From the NCBI RefSeq assembly GCF_018332655.1, contig NZ_BOQL01000018.1:186001-250000 (forward strand): DNA of 64,000 bases, written 5' to 3'. Position numbers and translations under genes: made by a program. This DNA comes from Actinoplanes auranticolor. GTDB lineage: Bacteria > Actinomycetota > Actinomycetes > Mycobacteriales > Micromonosporaceae. Shown here piece by piece: positions 9,086 through 25,702 of this stretch; position 1 is the stretch's first letter, and each line of letters opens with the position of its first letter. The notes beneath the pieces were generated by a model. That model saw nothing but the letters and a program-made list of their open reading frames with translations. It ran no database searches and was not told the origin of the DNA.

Positions 9086-9126
9086 GCAACCTCGCTACGT
9101 CGGGGTCCTGCTGGATTTGGACAGAT

Positions 9127-11982
9127 CTAGAGCCGTTGGAGCTGGAATCGCTGGTTGGCGCCGGTGGAGGGCGTCCACTGCGAGATGCGCGCGCCGTCGG
9201 CGGTCGACGCCTGCCACACGTCCATGGCCAGGCCGCTCTGCCGGTTGACCAGCCTGACCACCCCGCCGCCCTGGTCCTCCACCCGCCACTGCTGGTTGGT
9301 GGCGTTGGTGTCGGGCTGCTGGGTGATGTCGGTGCCGGTGCTGCTGCCGGCCGCCTGGAGGACCAGACCGCTGTGCCGCGCCCGGATCCGGTGGTAGCCG
9401 CCGTCCGAGGACAGGAAATCGAACTGCTGATTGAGGCCGCCGGCCGGCTGCCACTGGACCAGTTGTGCACCGGCGGCCGTGGACGCACCGTTGATGTCGG
9501 CGGCCTTGCCGCTGTGCTGGGCCACCAGCCGGTAGTGGACGCCGGTCTCCACCAGCCCGGCCCGGACCACGGACGCCCGGTAGGTGTGCCCGGCCTGGGC
9601 GGTGAACTCGATGAGCCCGGCCTCGGGCCGCGCCGGCTGGACCGCGGTGCCGCTGGTCTCGTCGCGCAGCTCGGCGGTGCCGGTGAGGAGCGGGCTGCGC
9701 AGCCGGACGGCCCCCGTACGGTCGGGGGTGACGACCAGTTCGACGCGGCTGCTGCTCCAGGTGGCACCCACGGTGTATCCGCCGCGGGCGCGCAGCCCGC
9801 TGACGCTGCCGGCCGGCCAGGCCGGCGGGAGCGCGGGCAGCAGGTGCAGTTCGCCGGTGTGGCTCTGCAGCAGCATCTCGGCGATGCCCGAGGTGGCCCC
9901 GAAGTTGCCGTCGATCTGGAACGGCGGGTGCAGGTCGAACATGTTGGGCGCCAGCCGGTCGGTGCGGATCAGGTCGCGGAGGAGCTTGTGGGCGCGGGTG
10001 CCGTCCTCCAGCCGGGCCCAGTAATTGATCTTCCAGGCGAGGGACCAGCCGGTGCCGTCGTCACCACGCAGCTCCAGCGTCCGGCGGGCGGCCGCGTGCA
10101 ACGCCGGTGTGCCCCGCCGCGTGATCTGGTTGCTCGGGTGCAGCCCGTACAGGTGGGAGACGTGCCGGTGGTTGCGTTCGGTCTCGACCCAGTCGGCCAG
10201 CCATTCCTGGATGTTGCCGCGCGAACCGACCCGGGTCGGCGCCAGCCGGTCGCGGGCCGCGAGCACCTGGGTACGGAAGGCGGCGTCCACGCCGAGCGTC
10301 TCGCTGGCCCGGGCGCACCCGGTGAACAGGTCCCGCAGGATCTGGTTGTCCATGGTGGGTCCGGCACACACCGACGCGTCCGGGTGATGGGCGAGCTCCG
10401 GGGAGTTGGACGGGTTGGTGACCAGGTAACCGAGCGTCGGGTGGGTGACCAGCGCGTCGAGGAAGAACTGGGCCGCGCCCTTCATCGCCGGGAAGTTGGC
10501 GCGCAGGAACTCGAGGTCGCCGGTGAACAGGTAGTGGTCCCAGATGAGGGTGGCAAGCCAGGCGCCGCCGGTCTGCCACATGCCCCAGAAGGCGCCGTCG
10601 ACGACCGACGAGCCCCGCCACGCGTCGGTGTTGTGGTGGGTGACCCAGCCGCCCGCGCCGTACTGGGCCTGGGCCGTGCGGGCGCCGGTCACGGTCAGGT
10701 CCTTGATCATGGCGAACACCGGCTGGAAGCACTCGGCCAGGTTGGTCGTGTCGGCCGGCCAGTAGTTCATCGGCAGGTTCGCGTTGATGGTGTATTTGGA
10801 ATCCCACGACGGCGCCATCTCCTCGTTCCAGATGCCCTGGAGATTGGCCGGCTGGGTGCCGGGCCGCGAGGACGAGATGAGCAGATAACGGCCGTACTGG
10901 AACAGCAGCGCGGACAGCTGCGGGTCGTTGACGCTGCCGTGCTGGGCGATCCGCACGTCGGTGGTCTGGTCGGCCGCGGCGGTGCGGCCCAGATCGATCG
11001 TCACCCGGTTGAACAGCGCCTGGTAGTCGGCCAGGTGCCGGGCTCGCAGCTGGTCGTAGCCGACTGTGCCGGCAGCGCCCAGCCGGGTCCGCGCGATGTT
11101 CTGGTAGTCGCCGTTGACGGTACGGAAGTCGACGTAGCTCGTGCCGATCGAGACGAGCAGGGTGACGGAGGTGGCGCCGGAGACTCTGAGCACGCCGGCG
11201 GAGCTGCTGACCGTACCGCCGGTGACGGTGGCCTTGGCCAGGGCGAGGAACCGCACCGAGCCGTTCTTGCCCTCCATGGTGCCGGAGATGCCGTCGAGGC
11301 CGATCGTCGCGCCGTCGGGGCTGGACACGGTGGTCCGTTGCGGGCTGTCGAAGGTGGCGGTGAAGGTCAGCGCGTTGGCCCGGTCGGCGGTCAGCCGGAC
11401 CACGATCACCTGGTCGGGGGCGCTGGCGAACACCTCGCGCTGGTACCGCACCCCGTTGAGCGCGTACGTCGTGGTGACGGTCGCGGTGGTCAGGTCGAGG
11501 ATCCGGTGGTACTGCGACGCCCCGCCGGCGCTGCCGAACGACAGCCGCAGGTTGCCGACCGGTTGGTAGGCCAGTTGCCCGGCGGGGCTGCCGAGCATCG
11601 TCTGGTTGATCAGATCCTGGGCCTGGGTCCACTGGTCGGCGAAGACCCGCCGCCGGATCTCACCCAGGTTGGCGGCCCCGCGGGGATTGGCGGAGTCGTA
11701 CGGGCCACCGGCCCACACGGTGTCCTCGTTGAGCTGGAGCCGGTCGGTGTCCAGGTTGCCGAACACCATCGCACCGAGCCGCCCGTTGCCGACCGGCAGC
11801 GCCCGCAGCCAGTCGGTGCCGGCCGCTTCGTCGTACCAGAGCGCGAGGTCACCGGCGGCCAGCACCCGGGGCGGGGCGGCGGCCCCGGCCCGGGCGACGG
11901 CCGTCCACCCCGTCGGCAGCAGCGCCGCTCCGGCCCCGGCCGCCCCGGCTGCGAGCAGTTTCCTTCGGGTCACTTCCGACAT
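9127..11982 (-). CDS. GH95 family alpha-L-fucosidase with ricin lectin tail
   Basis: 951-aa exported glycosidase. ATG 11982 with GGAG 8 nt upstream; the longer in-frame extension runs into the preceding gene and is not needed. Twin-arginine-type signal ([14 protein letters not shown]) at residues 5-18. The N-terminal domain opens with the GH95 pattern [20 protein letters not shown] and [15 protein letters not shown]; the (alpha/alpha)6 barrel has [30 protein letters not shown]-type sequence around residues 370-400 and [15 protein letters not shown] near 690. Ricin-B domain about 810-951. GH95 enzymes remove alpha-1,2-linked fucose (some galactose) from xyloglucan or related chains. Third gene of the operon, 20 bp after the ThuA-DUF1080 gene. 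Confidence 0.92.
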   Translation of the reverse strand: MSEVTRRKLLAAGAAGAGAALLPTGWTAVARAGAAAPPRVLAAGDLALWYDEAAGTDWLRALPVGNGRLGAMVFGNLDTDRLQLNEDTVWAGGPYDSANPRGAANLGEIRRRVFADQWTQAQDLINQTMLGSPAGQLAYQPVGNLRLSFGSAGGASQYHRILDLTTATVTTTYALNGVRYQREVFASAPDQVIVVRLTADRANALTFTATFDSPQRTTVSSPDGATIGLDGISGTMEGKNGSVRFLALAKATVTGGTVSSSAGVLRVSGATSVTLLVSIGTSYVDFRTVNGDYQNIARTRLGAAGTVGYDQLRARHLADYQALFNRVTIDLGRTAAADQTTDVRIAQHGSVNDPQLSALLFQYGRYLLISSSRPGTQPANLQGIWNEEMAPSWDSKYTINANLPMNYWPADTTNLAECFQPVFAMIKDLTVTGARTAQAQYGAGGWVTHHNTDAWRGSSVVDGAFWGMWQTGGAWLATLIWDHYLFTGDLEFLRANFPAMKGAAQFFLDALVTHPTLGYLVTNPSNSPELAHHPDASVCAGPTMDNQILRDLFTGCARASETLGVDAAFRTQVLAARDRLAPTRVGSRGNIQEWLADWVETERNHRHVSHLYGLHPSNQITRRGTPALHAAARRTLELRGDDGTGWSLAWKINYWARLEDGTRAHKLLRDLIRTDRLAPNMFDLHPPFQIDGNFGATSGIAEMLLQSHTGELHLLPALPPAWPAGSVSGLRARGGYTVGATWSSSRVELVVTPDRTGAVRLRSPLLTGTAELRDETSGTAVQPARPEAGLIEFTAQAGHTYRASVVRAGLVETGVHYRLVAQHSGKAADINGASTAAGAQLVQWQPAGGLNQQFDFLSSDGGYHRIRARHSGLVLQAAGSSTGTDITQQPDTNATNQQWRVEDQGGGVVRLVNRQSGLAMDVWQASTADGARISQWTPSTGANQRFQLQRL

Positions 11983-12002
11983 GGTGGGTCTCCAACCGGT
12001 AG

Positions 12003-16522
<4,520 letters not shown>

Positions 16523-16581
16523 AGGGCGTCGCCTTCTGGGTGGCAGCGTCCGGCGGGGCGGGCATGAGCGCCGCACTCCTC

Positions 16582-18269
<1,688 letters not shown>

Positions 18270-18689
18270 TCTCCGCGCCGGAAAGAGCGGAACGAGAGTG
18301 CGGATCGATATCGTCGGCACAGCAGTTCCCGGTCCGGAATTGACGTCCGGCGAAGTCCGTCGCCAACAACCTGCCGATCTTCGAGCGGAACAACATCACC
18401 TCGAACCGCGTGGACACCCTCCAGCCTCGTGGATTTCTGATTTCCGCAGTCCGGTAATCGAACGGTTCGACCACGGGGGAACATCGGTGGAATATCTCTA
18501 TGCGCTGGTCGCGGTGCTCACCGCGATCAGCGCCCTCAATCTGCTGCCTGAGGAGCAACCGGCCCGCCCGGGCCGGCGCGGACCGTACGGCGATCTCCGT
18601 ATGCGAAGCCTGCACCTGCACGACGACGCGACCGTGGCTCGGCCGAGAGGCTTTGAGCAACGTTCGACAAGGAAGTGGAGTGTCGTCAC
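18270..18689 (+). other. 420-bp gap with a short, probably remnant reading frame
   Basis: No confident gene. A GTG at 18487, six bases after a GGGGGA site, opens a frame starting VEYLYALVAVLTAISALNLL: a membrane helix resembling the N-terminus of small actinobacterial membrane or thioredoxin-like proteins. After the helix the frame loses protein-like character and runs into the MMPL gene in another frame. It may be the 5' stub of a deleted gene. Nothing else is evident in the gap. Confidence 0.25.
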
Positions 18690-20873
18690 ATGGCAGGCAT
18701 GCTCAGTCGTCTTGGTCGCTTTTCCTATCGCCGGCGGTGGCTGGTCGTCGCGCTGTGGCTGCTCGCGCTCGGCGGGGCGGTACTGCTCGCCGTCAAGTCC
18801 GAGGGCCCGGTCAACACCAGGGCGACGATGCCCGGAATCGAGTCGCAGCAGGCGTTCGACCTGATCGCGGACCGCTTCCCCGGCGCCGCCGCGGACGGGG
18901 CGTCGGCGACCATCGTGTTCGTTGCTCCGCCGGGTCAGGCATTGACGTCCGCCGAGAATGCGAAGGCCGTCGACGCCGCACTGGCCTCGATCTCCGGCGG
19001 TCCTCAGGTGGCGCGGGTCGTCCCGCCCTCGGCCGGTGGGAGCATCAGCGCCGACGGTTCGACCGGGTTCGCGTCGGTGTCGTACCGGGTGCCGTCGTCC
19101 GAGGTGACCGAGGAGTCGCGTACCACGCTGGCTGACGCGGTGGAGCAGGCGCGCGGTGCCGGGTTGACCACGGAGATGTCCGGCTCGGCGCTCAAGACCG
19201 GCACCAAGATGAGTCCCATGGAGCTCGCCGGAGTGGCGATCGCCGCGGTCGTGCTGCTGATGACCTTCGGTTCGATGGTGGCGGCGGGTCTGCCACTGCT
19301 CACGGCGATCATCGGGGTGGCCATCTCGTTCCTCGGCGTCTGGGCGGTGGCCGGCCCGCTGGAGATGGCGATCACCAGCGGCATGCTCGCCCTGATGCTG
19401 GGGCTGGCGGTCGGCATCGACTACGCGATGTTCGTCGTCTCCCGCTTCCGGGAGGAACGCCACGGCTGGGATGACGCCGAGCAGGCGGCCGGTCGCGCGG
19501 TGGGAACGGCCGGCTCGGCGGTGGCCTTCGCCGGCACGACCGTGGTGATCGCGCTCGCCGGGTTGTCGGTGGTGGGGATCCCGTCGCTGGCCAAGATGGG
19601 CCTGGCCGCCGCGGGTGCCGTGGTGGTGGCGGTGCTGGTGGCGCTGACCCTGGTCCCGGCGTTGCTGGGTTTCGCCCCGAACCGCGTCCTGGCCCGATCG
19701 CACCGCCGTGGCGGTGTCCCTGCCTCTCCCCGCTTCCCGGTTGCCCGCCCGTGGATGCGGCTGGTGCTGCGCCGTCCGCTCGTGCTCACGCTGGCCGGTG
19801 CCGCGCTGCTGGCCGCGATCGCCGTACCGGCCTTGTCTCTCCAGCTCGGCACGCCCGGGGACGCGTCGCTGCCGGTCACCGAGACCCAGCGGCGCGCGTA
19901 CGATCTGCGGGCTTCGGCGTTCGGTCCCGGGTTCAACGGCCCGCTGACGGTGGTGGTCGACGCGCGTGGTGCCGCGGATCCGGCGGCCGCGGTGGCGACC
20001 GTGGCGGACAGCATCAGGACGAGCAGCGGCGTGGTGTCGGTGTCCAAGGCGACCTTCAACCAGGCGGGCGACACGGCGATCCTCACCGCCGTGCCGTCGA
20101 CCGGCCCGACCGACGAACGCACCGAGGATCTGGTGCAGACGTTGCGGGCCGCCCGACCGGGCGTGGAGGCGGCCGGACAGGTGAGCTACGAGATCACCGG
20201 CACCACCGCGCTGGACATCGACATGGCCCGCAAGACGCAGTCGGCGCTGGTGCCGTACGTGTCGATCGTGATCGGTCTTGCCGTGCTGCTCCTGCTGGTG
20301 GTGTTCCGGTCGGTATGGGTGCCGGTCAAGGCGGCGCTCGGGTTCCTGCTGTCGCTGTTCGCCGCGCTCGGCGTCATCGTGGCGGTGTTCCAGTGGGGCT
20401 GGGCGGCCGACGTGCTCGGCGTCGAGCAGACCGGTCCGGTCATGAGCCTGATGCCGATCCTGCTGGTGGGCATCGTGTTCGGGCTGGCCATGGACTACGA
20501 GGTCTTCCTGGTGTCGCGGATGCGCGAGGCCCACGCGCACGGCACGCCGGCCCACGAAGCGATCGTCACCGGCTTCACGCAGAGCTCGAAGGTGGTGGTC
20601 GCGGCCGCGGTGATCATGATCGCGGTGTTCGGCGGGTTCGCGGCGGCCCACGAACCGCTGATCAAGATGGTGGGCCTCGGCCTCGCGGTCGCGGTCTTCT
20701 TCGACGCCTTCGTGGTACGGCTGACGCTGGTACCCGCCGTCCTGCAGCTGCTCGGCGAGCGGGCCTGGTGGCTGCCACGATGGCTCGACCGGGTGCTGCC
20801 GCACGTCGACGTCGAAGGCGAGTCGCTGAGCGAAGAGCAGCCGGAGCCGGTCCATGTGCTGAGCGCGCGTTGA
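18690..20873 (+). CDS. MMPL-family RND transporter
   Basis: 727 aa from ATG 18690 (GGAG at 18677-18680; an in-frame GTG at 18675 is less likely). MMPL architecture: one N-terminal helix, an extracytoplasmic domain, a first membrane block with GLAVGIDYAMFVVSRFREE, a second extracytoplasmic domain from about residue 370, and a second membrane block with GLAMDYEVFLVSRMREAH. These Gly-Asp-Tyr motifs carry the proton-relay residues of the family. MMPL proteins export lipids or small hydrophobic molecules. The two-component pair follows directly, 22 bp downstream, so the pump may belong to its regulon or transcript. Confidence 0.93.
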   Translation: MAGMLSRLGRFSYRRRWLVVALWLLALGGAVLLAVKSEGPVNTRATMPGIESQQAFDLIADRFPGAAADGASATIVFVAPPGQALTSAENAKAVDAALASISGGPQVARVVPPSAGGSISADGSTGFASVSYRVPSSEVTEESRTTLADAVEQARGAGLTTEMSGSALKTGTKMSPMELAGVAIAAVVLLMTFGSMVAAGLPLLTAIIGVAISFLGVWAVAGPLEMAITSGMLALMLGLAVGIDYAMFVVSRFREERHGWDDAEQAAGRAVGTAGSAVAFAGTTVVIALAGLSVVGIPSLAKMGLAAAGAVVVAVLVALTLVPALLGFAPNRVLARSHRRGGVPASPRFPVARPWMRLVLRRPLVLTLAGAALLAAIAVPALSLQLGTPGDASLPVTETQRRAYDLRASAFGPGFNGPLTVVVDARGAADPAAAVATVADSIRTSSGVVSVSKATFNQAGDTAILTAVPSTGPTDERTEDLVQTLRAARPGVEAAGQVSYEITGTTALDIDMARKTQSALVPYVSIVIGLAVLLLLVVFRSVWVPVKAALGFLLSLFAALGVIVAVFQWGWAADVLGVEQTGPVMSLMPILLVGIVFGLAMDYEVFLVSRMREAHAHGTPAHEAIVTGFTQSSKVVVAAAVIMIAVFGGFAAAHEPLIKMVGLGLAVAVFFDAFVVRLTLVPAVLQLLGERAWWLPRWLDRVLPHVDVEGESLSEEQPEPVHVLSAR

Positions 20874-20895
20874 TCAACCGGGTAGTGTCGGACCG

Positions 20896-22053
20896 ATGAA
20901 CGTGCTGGCCGCGCTGGTCGCGTTCATCTTCGCTGCCCTCGGTGCGAGCCTCAGCACCGAGGGCATCTTCCGGCCGGCCGAACTGCTTCCCGGTGCGATG
21001 CTGAGCCTGGTCGCGAGCGTGGCCCTGTTCGCGTCCGCCCGGTTCCCGCGCGCCGCGACCGTCGTCGCGATCTGCTGCGAGGCCGCCGCCTGCGCGGCCG
21101 GCTACCTGCCGACGCCGTTGCTGCTGGCCCCGCTGATCGGCTGCCTGTACCGGCTGACGGTTCTCGGCGGCCCCCGGGCGGCCGCCTGGTGGACCGGGAT
21201 CGCGGTGACCGCGGTGATCCTGGGCGGAGCGACGACCGACCCGACCCCGACGGGAGGGTCCCTGCTCCTGCGGACCGTCGGCGTCGCCCTGTGGCTGCTA
21301 CCGGCCGTGTTCGCCGGACGGATGACCCATGCCCAGCAGGCGTACCTGCGGATGGTCCAGGACCGCGCCGAGGACGCCGAACGCAGCCGGGAGGACGACA
21401 TGCGCCGCCGGCTGAGCGAGGAACGCCTGCGCATCGCCCGGGACCTGCACGACGTCGTCGCCCATCACCTGGCCGTCGCGAACGCGCAGGCCGGGACCGC
21501 GGCCCACCTGCTGACCAAGCATCCCGATCAGGCCCGGGAGCTGCTCGCCGGACTGGGCGGCTCCACCTCGGCCGCCCTGCGGGAGCTCAAAGCCACCGTG
21601 GGACTGCTCCGCGGCCCCGGCGACGACTCCCCGGCGGCCACCACGCCGGCGCCCGGCCTCGATCAGCTCCCGGAGCTGATCGAATCCTGCCGGGCGGCCG
21701 GGATCGACGTCCGGGTGGTCAGCGCCGGGGCACCGCGGCCGCTACCGCCGCTGGTCGAGCTCACCGCGTTCCGGATCGTCCAGGAAGCCCTGACCAACGT
21801 GACCAGACACGCGGTCCGCCCGGTCGTCACGATCTCCCTGGCGTACGACGCGGACACCTTCTCCGTCCACGTGACGAACACCTCGGCCCGCCCCGCTCCG
21901 GCCGGAACCGGAGGTTACGGGCTGATCGGCATGCGCGAGCGCGCGCTCGCGGTCGGCGGATCGGTCCAGGCGGGTCCGGCCGGCCCGGACCGGTACGCGG
22001 TCTCCCTCACCATCCCTCTGGCCCCATGGCAGGAAGACCAGGTATCCCGATGA
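20896..22053 (+). CDS. NarL-type sensor histidine kinase
   Basis: 385-aa membrane sensor kinase. About four to five membrane helices in residues 1-150 with almost no external domain; HisKA_3 dimerisation domain with the phosphoacceptor His in RIARDLHDVVAHHLAV; HATPase with GYGLIGMRERA. Partner is the response regulator whose ATG overlaps its stop (ATGA at 22050-22053). The short sensor region suggests sensing within or at the membrane, possibly of lipid or envelope stress, in line with the MMPL gene upstream; this is inference. Confidence 0.93.
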   Translation: MNVLAALVAFIFAALGASLSTEGIFRPAELLPGAMLSLVASVALFASARFPRAATVVAICCEAAACAAGYLPTPLLLAPLIGCLYRLTVLGGPRAAAWWTGIAVTAVILGGATTDPTPTGGSLLLRTVGVALWLLPAVFAGRMTHAQQAYLRMVQDRAEDAERSREDDMRRRLSEERLRIARDLHDVVAHHLAVANAQAGTAAHLLTKHPDQARELLAGLGGSTSAALRELKATVGLLRGPGDDSPAATTPAPGLDQLPELIESCRAAGIDVRVVSAGAPRPLPPLVELTAFRIVQEALTNVTRHAVRPVVTISLAYDADTFSVHVTNTSARPAPAGTGGYGLIGMRERALAVGGSVQAGPAGPDRYAVSLTIPLAPWQEDQVSR

Positions 22054-22712
22054 TCAAGATCCTGCTCGCCGACGACCAGGCGCTGCTGCGCTCGACGTTC
22101 CGCATGCTGATCGACTCCTGCGACGACATGACGGTCGTCGCCGAGGCCGCCGACGGCGAGGCAGCGGCCGGCCTGGCCCGGCAGCACCGGCCGGACCTGG
22201 TGCTGATGGACATCCGGATGCCCGTCCTCGACGGGCTGGCCGCGACGCGGCGCATCTGCTCCACGCCGGAACTGGCCGGCACCCGCGTGCTGATCCTCAC
22301 CACGTTCGAGACCGACGAGTACGTGGCCCGCGCGCTCGAGGCCGGGGCCAGCGGGTTCCTCGGCAAGGACGTCACGTCGGAGGGCCTGCTCGCCGGGATC
22401 CGGACCGTGGTCGGCGGGGAGGCGCTGCTCTCGCCGGCAGCCACCCGTACGCTGATCGACCGTTTCCTGTCCGGGCCGGGCAGCCACGACGAGCTGCCCG
22501 GAGGCTCGCTGGCGACGCTGACCGACCGGGAGCGTGAGATCACCGCCCTGGCCGCCCACGGCCTGTCGAACCAGGAGATCGCCGAGCGGCTGGTCGTGAG
22601 CCCGCTGACGGTCCGGACACACATCCACCGGGCGATGATGAAGGTGGGGGCCCGCGACCGCGCCCAGCTGGTCGTCGCCGCCTACCAGCAGGGGCTGGTC
22701 CGGGTGCGGTGA
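22050..22712 (+). CDS. NarL/LuxR-type response regulator
   Basis: 220 aa. Receiver domain 1-120 with acidic pocket DDQ near residue 8, phosphoacceptor Asp in LVLMDIRMP, and Lys in FLGKDV; LuxR helix-turn-helix about 150-212 (LTDREREITALAAHGLSNQEIAERL, TVRTHIHRAMMKV). Translationally coupled to the kinase gene. Candidate control of the upstream MMPL pump. Confidence 0.95.
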   Translation: MIKILLADDQALLRSTFRMLIDSCDDMTVVAEAADGEAAAGLARQHRPDLVLMDIRMPVLDGLAATRRICSTPELAGTRVLILTTFETDEYVARALEAGASGFLGKDVTSEGLLAGIRTVVGGEALLSPAATRTLIDRFLSGPGSHDELPGGSLATLTDREREITALAAHGLSNQEIAERLVVSPLTVRTHIHRAMMKVGARDRAQLVVAAYQQGLVRVR

Positions 22713-22762
22713 GCGGCCCCCGCGTTGTCACGGCGGGTCATCCGGGCAGGTATCTTGACGCC

Positions 22763-23392
22763 ATGCCCCGGTGGGAACACGGCAGTGCGGAGCGGCTGAA
22801 ACAGGCCGCCATGGAACTGTTCGAAGAGCAAGGGTACGAGGACACCAGCGCCGTCCAGATCGCTCAACGGGCGCGGGTGACCGCCCGGACCTTCTTCCGC
22901 TACTTCCCGGACAAGGAAGAAGTGCTGTTCGCCGACGCGGACGCGCTCAACGAAACGCTCGTGCAGGAGCTTCGGCAGACGGCCGACGTCTCCGAGCCGC
23001 TCCGGGCGGTGACCCGGACTCTGGCCGCTTTCGACTGGGAGAAACTCGGCTCGCGGGCTGTCCAGCGGCGGCGCGGCGCGATGATCGCGTCCAGCCCCGA
23101 TCTGCTGGAGCGGGAACTGATCAAACAGCAGCGGCTGGCCGAGGGACTCGGCGACGCCCTCCGCCGGCACGGAATCGACCCCGACCTCGCCGAACTCGCG
23201 GCGAACGCGGGGAGCCAGGTCTTCCGTACGGCATACCGGAAGTGGCTGGAAGCCGACGACGACACCGACCTGGCCACCATGACCGAGACCGTGATGTCGC
23301 TTCTTGGCACGATAGTGCCCGTGGCTGGGAGGAGTGAAACGAAACCCTCCTCGCGAGGGCGGCGCCGGACCGCGGCCACGCGGCTCCCTTGA
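22763..23392 (+). CDS. TetR/AcrR family regulator
   Basis: 209 aa from ATG 22763; an upstream in-frame GTG (22709) overlaps the end of the response regulator gene and lacks a ribosome site. N-terminal helix-turn-helix with AMELFEEQGYEDTSAVQIAQ and VTARTFFRYFPDKEEVLF, residues about 10-58. The C-terminal ligand domain is typical of actinobacterial AcrR-like repressors. Same strand as, and 50 bp after, the two-component genes; no divergent target, so its regulon is unclear. Confidence 0.9.
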   Translation: MPRWEHGSAERLKQAAMELFEEQGYEDTSAVQIAQRARVTARTFFRYFPDKEEVLFADADALNETLVQELRQTADVSEPLRAVTRTLAAFDWEKLGSRAVQRRRGAMIASSPDLLERELIKQQRLAEGLGDALRRHGIDPDLAELAANAGSQVFRTAYRKWLEADDDTDLATMTETVMSLLGTIVPVAGRSETKPSSRGRRRTAATRLP

Positions 23393-23541
23393 TCTCTCGG
23401 CCGAACGGGCCAGCCGGTTACGCGACCTCACCAGGGAGGGAAGCCTCTCCCCAGTGTCGGATCCAGGACACCACGGTGTGCAACGACCTCCTAACCTTGA
23501 GCCATCTCTTCACATCGTGACCTCCCAGGTCCAGCGGACGG

Positions 23542-24276
23542 GTGAACCAGTTGAGGCAGAAGTGGTATCGCCGGCGATTCCTGCGAGTCCTGTTTTTTCT
23601 AGCGCTGGGCGCAGTGGCCGGCGTCGTCGTCCACCAGAGCACCCTGCTGTCCGGGCGGGCGCTGTTCGCCGTGTGCGGGGGTGCCGTCGGCCTCGCGGCC
23701 GGGCTGGCGCTCTACGGACACAGCCGGTCCGTCCGGCTGACCGAGGTGACGATGTCCGTACCGCAGTTCAGCCAGTTACGCTTCGCGGTGACCCGGGAGA
23801 GCCAGCATGTCGCATGGAAGCTGTTCGTCGAGCTCATCACCCGCATCTCCACCCAGCCCTTCTCGGATGGCGGCGGTCGGCTGCGCTCGGCACTGACTTC
23901 GTTGCACGGACTGCTGGCGTTCACCCGTACCGTCCTCAAGGAGAACCCGCCGTCGCGGCAGACGGGCAGTGAGCCCACCGTCGAGCAACTGGCCATCACC
24001 ATGCTGAACAGCGAGCTGCGTCCGTTCCTCACGTATTGGCACCGCGCCCTGAGCGACTGGCACGATCTCCATCCGGGACAGCCGGAGACCGAGTGGCCCC
24101 TGCACGAACAGTGCCGGACGGAACTGGGCACCATGCAAGCGAGACTGCGTGAATACGTGCTGAGCTTCGGCGAACTCGCGGGGGTGCCGAACACTACCGA
24201 CATCGTCTCCGGCACATTGGAAGGTCCCTGGGCAATCCCCCGCAGGGCTACTGATTTGATCACTATCGATCGTTAG
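23542..24276 (+). CDS. Hypothetical membrane protein
   Basis: 244 aa from GTG 23542. Two adjoining membrane helices near the N-terminus (about 14-33 and 38-58) with short basic RKWYRRRF before them, then a roughly 185-aa soluble helical region. No family recognised. It ends 10 bp before the XRE regulator gene, so the two are probably co-transcribed. The 149-bp gap upstream contains no gene. Confidence 0.7.
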   Translation: MNQLRQKWYRRRFLRVLFFLALGAVAGVVVHQSTLLSGRALFAVCGGAVGLAAGLALYGHSRSVRLTEVTMSVPQFSQLRFAVTRESQHVAWKLFVELITRISTQPFSDGGGRLRSALTSLHGLLAFTRTVLKENPPSRQTGSEPTVEQLAITMLNSELRPFLTYWHRALSDWHDLHPGQPETEWPLHEQCRTELGTMQARLREYVLSFGELAGVPNTTDIVSGTLEGPWAIPRRATDLITIDR

Positions 24277-24286
24277 CATCGCGCTC

Positions 24287-25573
24287 ATGGCGGAGCGCGC
24301 GGTCCTTTTCGGCCACCAGCTGCGGCAGCGGAGGGAGGCGGCCGGACTGTCGCTGTCGGCGCTGGCGCGGCGGGTGCACTACAGCAAGAGCCATCTGAGC
24401 AAGGTGGAGACCTCGGTGAAGGCGCCCAGCCTGCAACTCGCCCGCCGCTGCGACGCCGAGCTCGAGGCCGGTGGGGCGCTGGTCGCACTCCTGGACCGGG
24501 TGTCCGTCGCCGCGACGGCCGACGAGACCGCCGGCGGAGGCGAGTACTGGCGGATGAGCATGGCGCCCGACGGGCACGGCGAGCTGGTCGTGGTTCCGGC
24601 CCGTGAATCCTGGGCATCCGGATCGACCCTGACCACCGCATGGTCGGTGCCCCCGCGGACGGATCAGTTCCCGCACGGGGAGGACCTGGTGAGCGCGTTC
24701 GGCGCCATGTTCCGGGCCTTCCGCGTGCTGGGCCAGAACGTCGCGCCGGGCGCCCTGCTGCCGTCGCTCATCGCTCAGGCGCACACGTTGCGCATGGCTG
24801 CTTCGGTGGCATCAACCACCGAGCGTCCGCCGATCCTGCTGCTCGCGGCACGGTTCGCCGAGTACACCGGGTGGATGAGCCAGGAATCCGGTGACGGCCG
24901 TGCCGCCGGCTGGTGGACCGATCGGGCCGCTGACCTCGCGCACGAGGCAGGCGACCGGGACCTCGGGCCGTACGCCCTGGTCCGCCATGCCCTGATCGCA
25001 CTCTACCGGGGCGATTCGATCACCACGGTGACGGCGGCACAGCGGGCTCAGCGGGCCGACTGTTCCGCACGGGTACGCGGCCTGGCGGCACAACGCGAGG
25101 CGCAGGGCCGCGCCCTCGGCGGCGATCACGCCGGTGCCATGCGCTGCCTGGACCGTGCCGCCGACCTGCTCGGCGACACCGGAGCGAACGAGATGATCGG
25201 GTCGTGGACCGTACGGGATCCGATCGCCCTGGCCCGCGGCTGGTGCCTCAACGACCTCGGCCGGCCGGCCGAGGCGGCGGAGATCCTCCATCACGAGATG
25301 ACGTCGATCCCCCGGTCAGCAGTGCGGGCGCGAGCCCGCTACGGAGCTCGGCTGGCGCTGGCCCACGCCGAGGCCGGCCAGCTGGACCAGGCGTGCGAGG
25401 CGGCGGGCGAAGTGGTTCGTCTGCTGCCCACGGTGGACTCCGCGACGATTCGAAGTGACGTGCTTGATCTCCGCCGGGTCTTGAGCCGCAGGCAGCGGCA
25501 CCCGGCCAGCCGCAAGCTCATCGCCGAGCTGGCATTGGTGCTGGCCCTTGCCCGGCCGGCGGGTACTCGATAG
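24287..25573 (+). CDS. XRE-family helix-turn-helix regulator with TPR-like C-terminus
   Basis: 428 aa. N-terminal XRE DNA-binding domain (QLRQRREAAGLSLSALARRV, YSKSHLSKVETSVKAPS), residues about 7-65; the rest is alpha-helical with tetratricopeptide-like spacing (LAREAG/AQRAQRADCSARVRGLAAQ, CLNDLGRPAEAAEILHHEM). Such proteins are common actinomycete regulators of development or adjacent conflict genes. It lies 129 bp upstream of the TIR operon in the same direction, with an inverted repeat between, so it is the best local candidate for its control. Confidence 0.85.
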   Translation: MAERAVLFGHQLRQRREAAGLSLSALARRVHYSKSHLSKVETSVKAPSLQLARRCDAELEAGGALVALLDRVSVAATADETAGGGEYWRMSMAPDGHGELVVVPARESWASGSTLTTAWSVPPRTDQFPHGEDLVSAFGAMFRAFRVLGQNVAPGALLPSLIAQAHTLRMAASVASTTERPPILLLAARFAEYTGWMSQESGDGRAAGWWTDRAADLAHEAGDRDLGPYALVRHALIALYRGDSITTVTAAQRAQRADCSARVRGLAAQREAQGRALGGDHAGAMRCLDRAADLLGDTGANEMIGSWTVRDPIALARGWCLNDLGRPAEAAEILHHEMTSIPRSAVRARARYGARLALAHAEAGQLDQACEAAGEVVRLLPTVDSATIRSDVLDLRRVLSRRQRHPASRKLIAELALVLALARPAGTR

Positions 25574-25601
25574 GGGTCGCCCGTCCGGTGATGAAAAGAC
25601 T

Positions 25602-25633
25602 CCGTTGTCCGCTGGGTTGAAGACGGACAACGG
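25602..25633 (+). terminator. Perfect 10-bp inverted repeat between XRE gene and TIR operon
   Basis: CCGTTGTCCG (25602-25611) and CGGACAACGG (25624-25633), separated by 12 nt. It lies 29 nt after the XRE stop and 70 nt before the TIR start. It may be a terminator or an operator for the TIR operon; the sequence does not decide between them. Confidence 0.55.
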
Positions 25634-25702
25634 CTTGTCGGTGAGTGGATGCCGCAGCAAGCTGATCGGGCTTGCACGGCATACAGGGAGATCACCGCGC
25701 CG

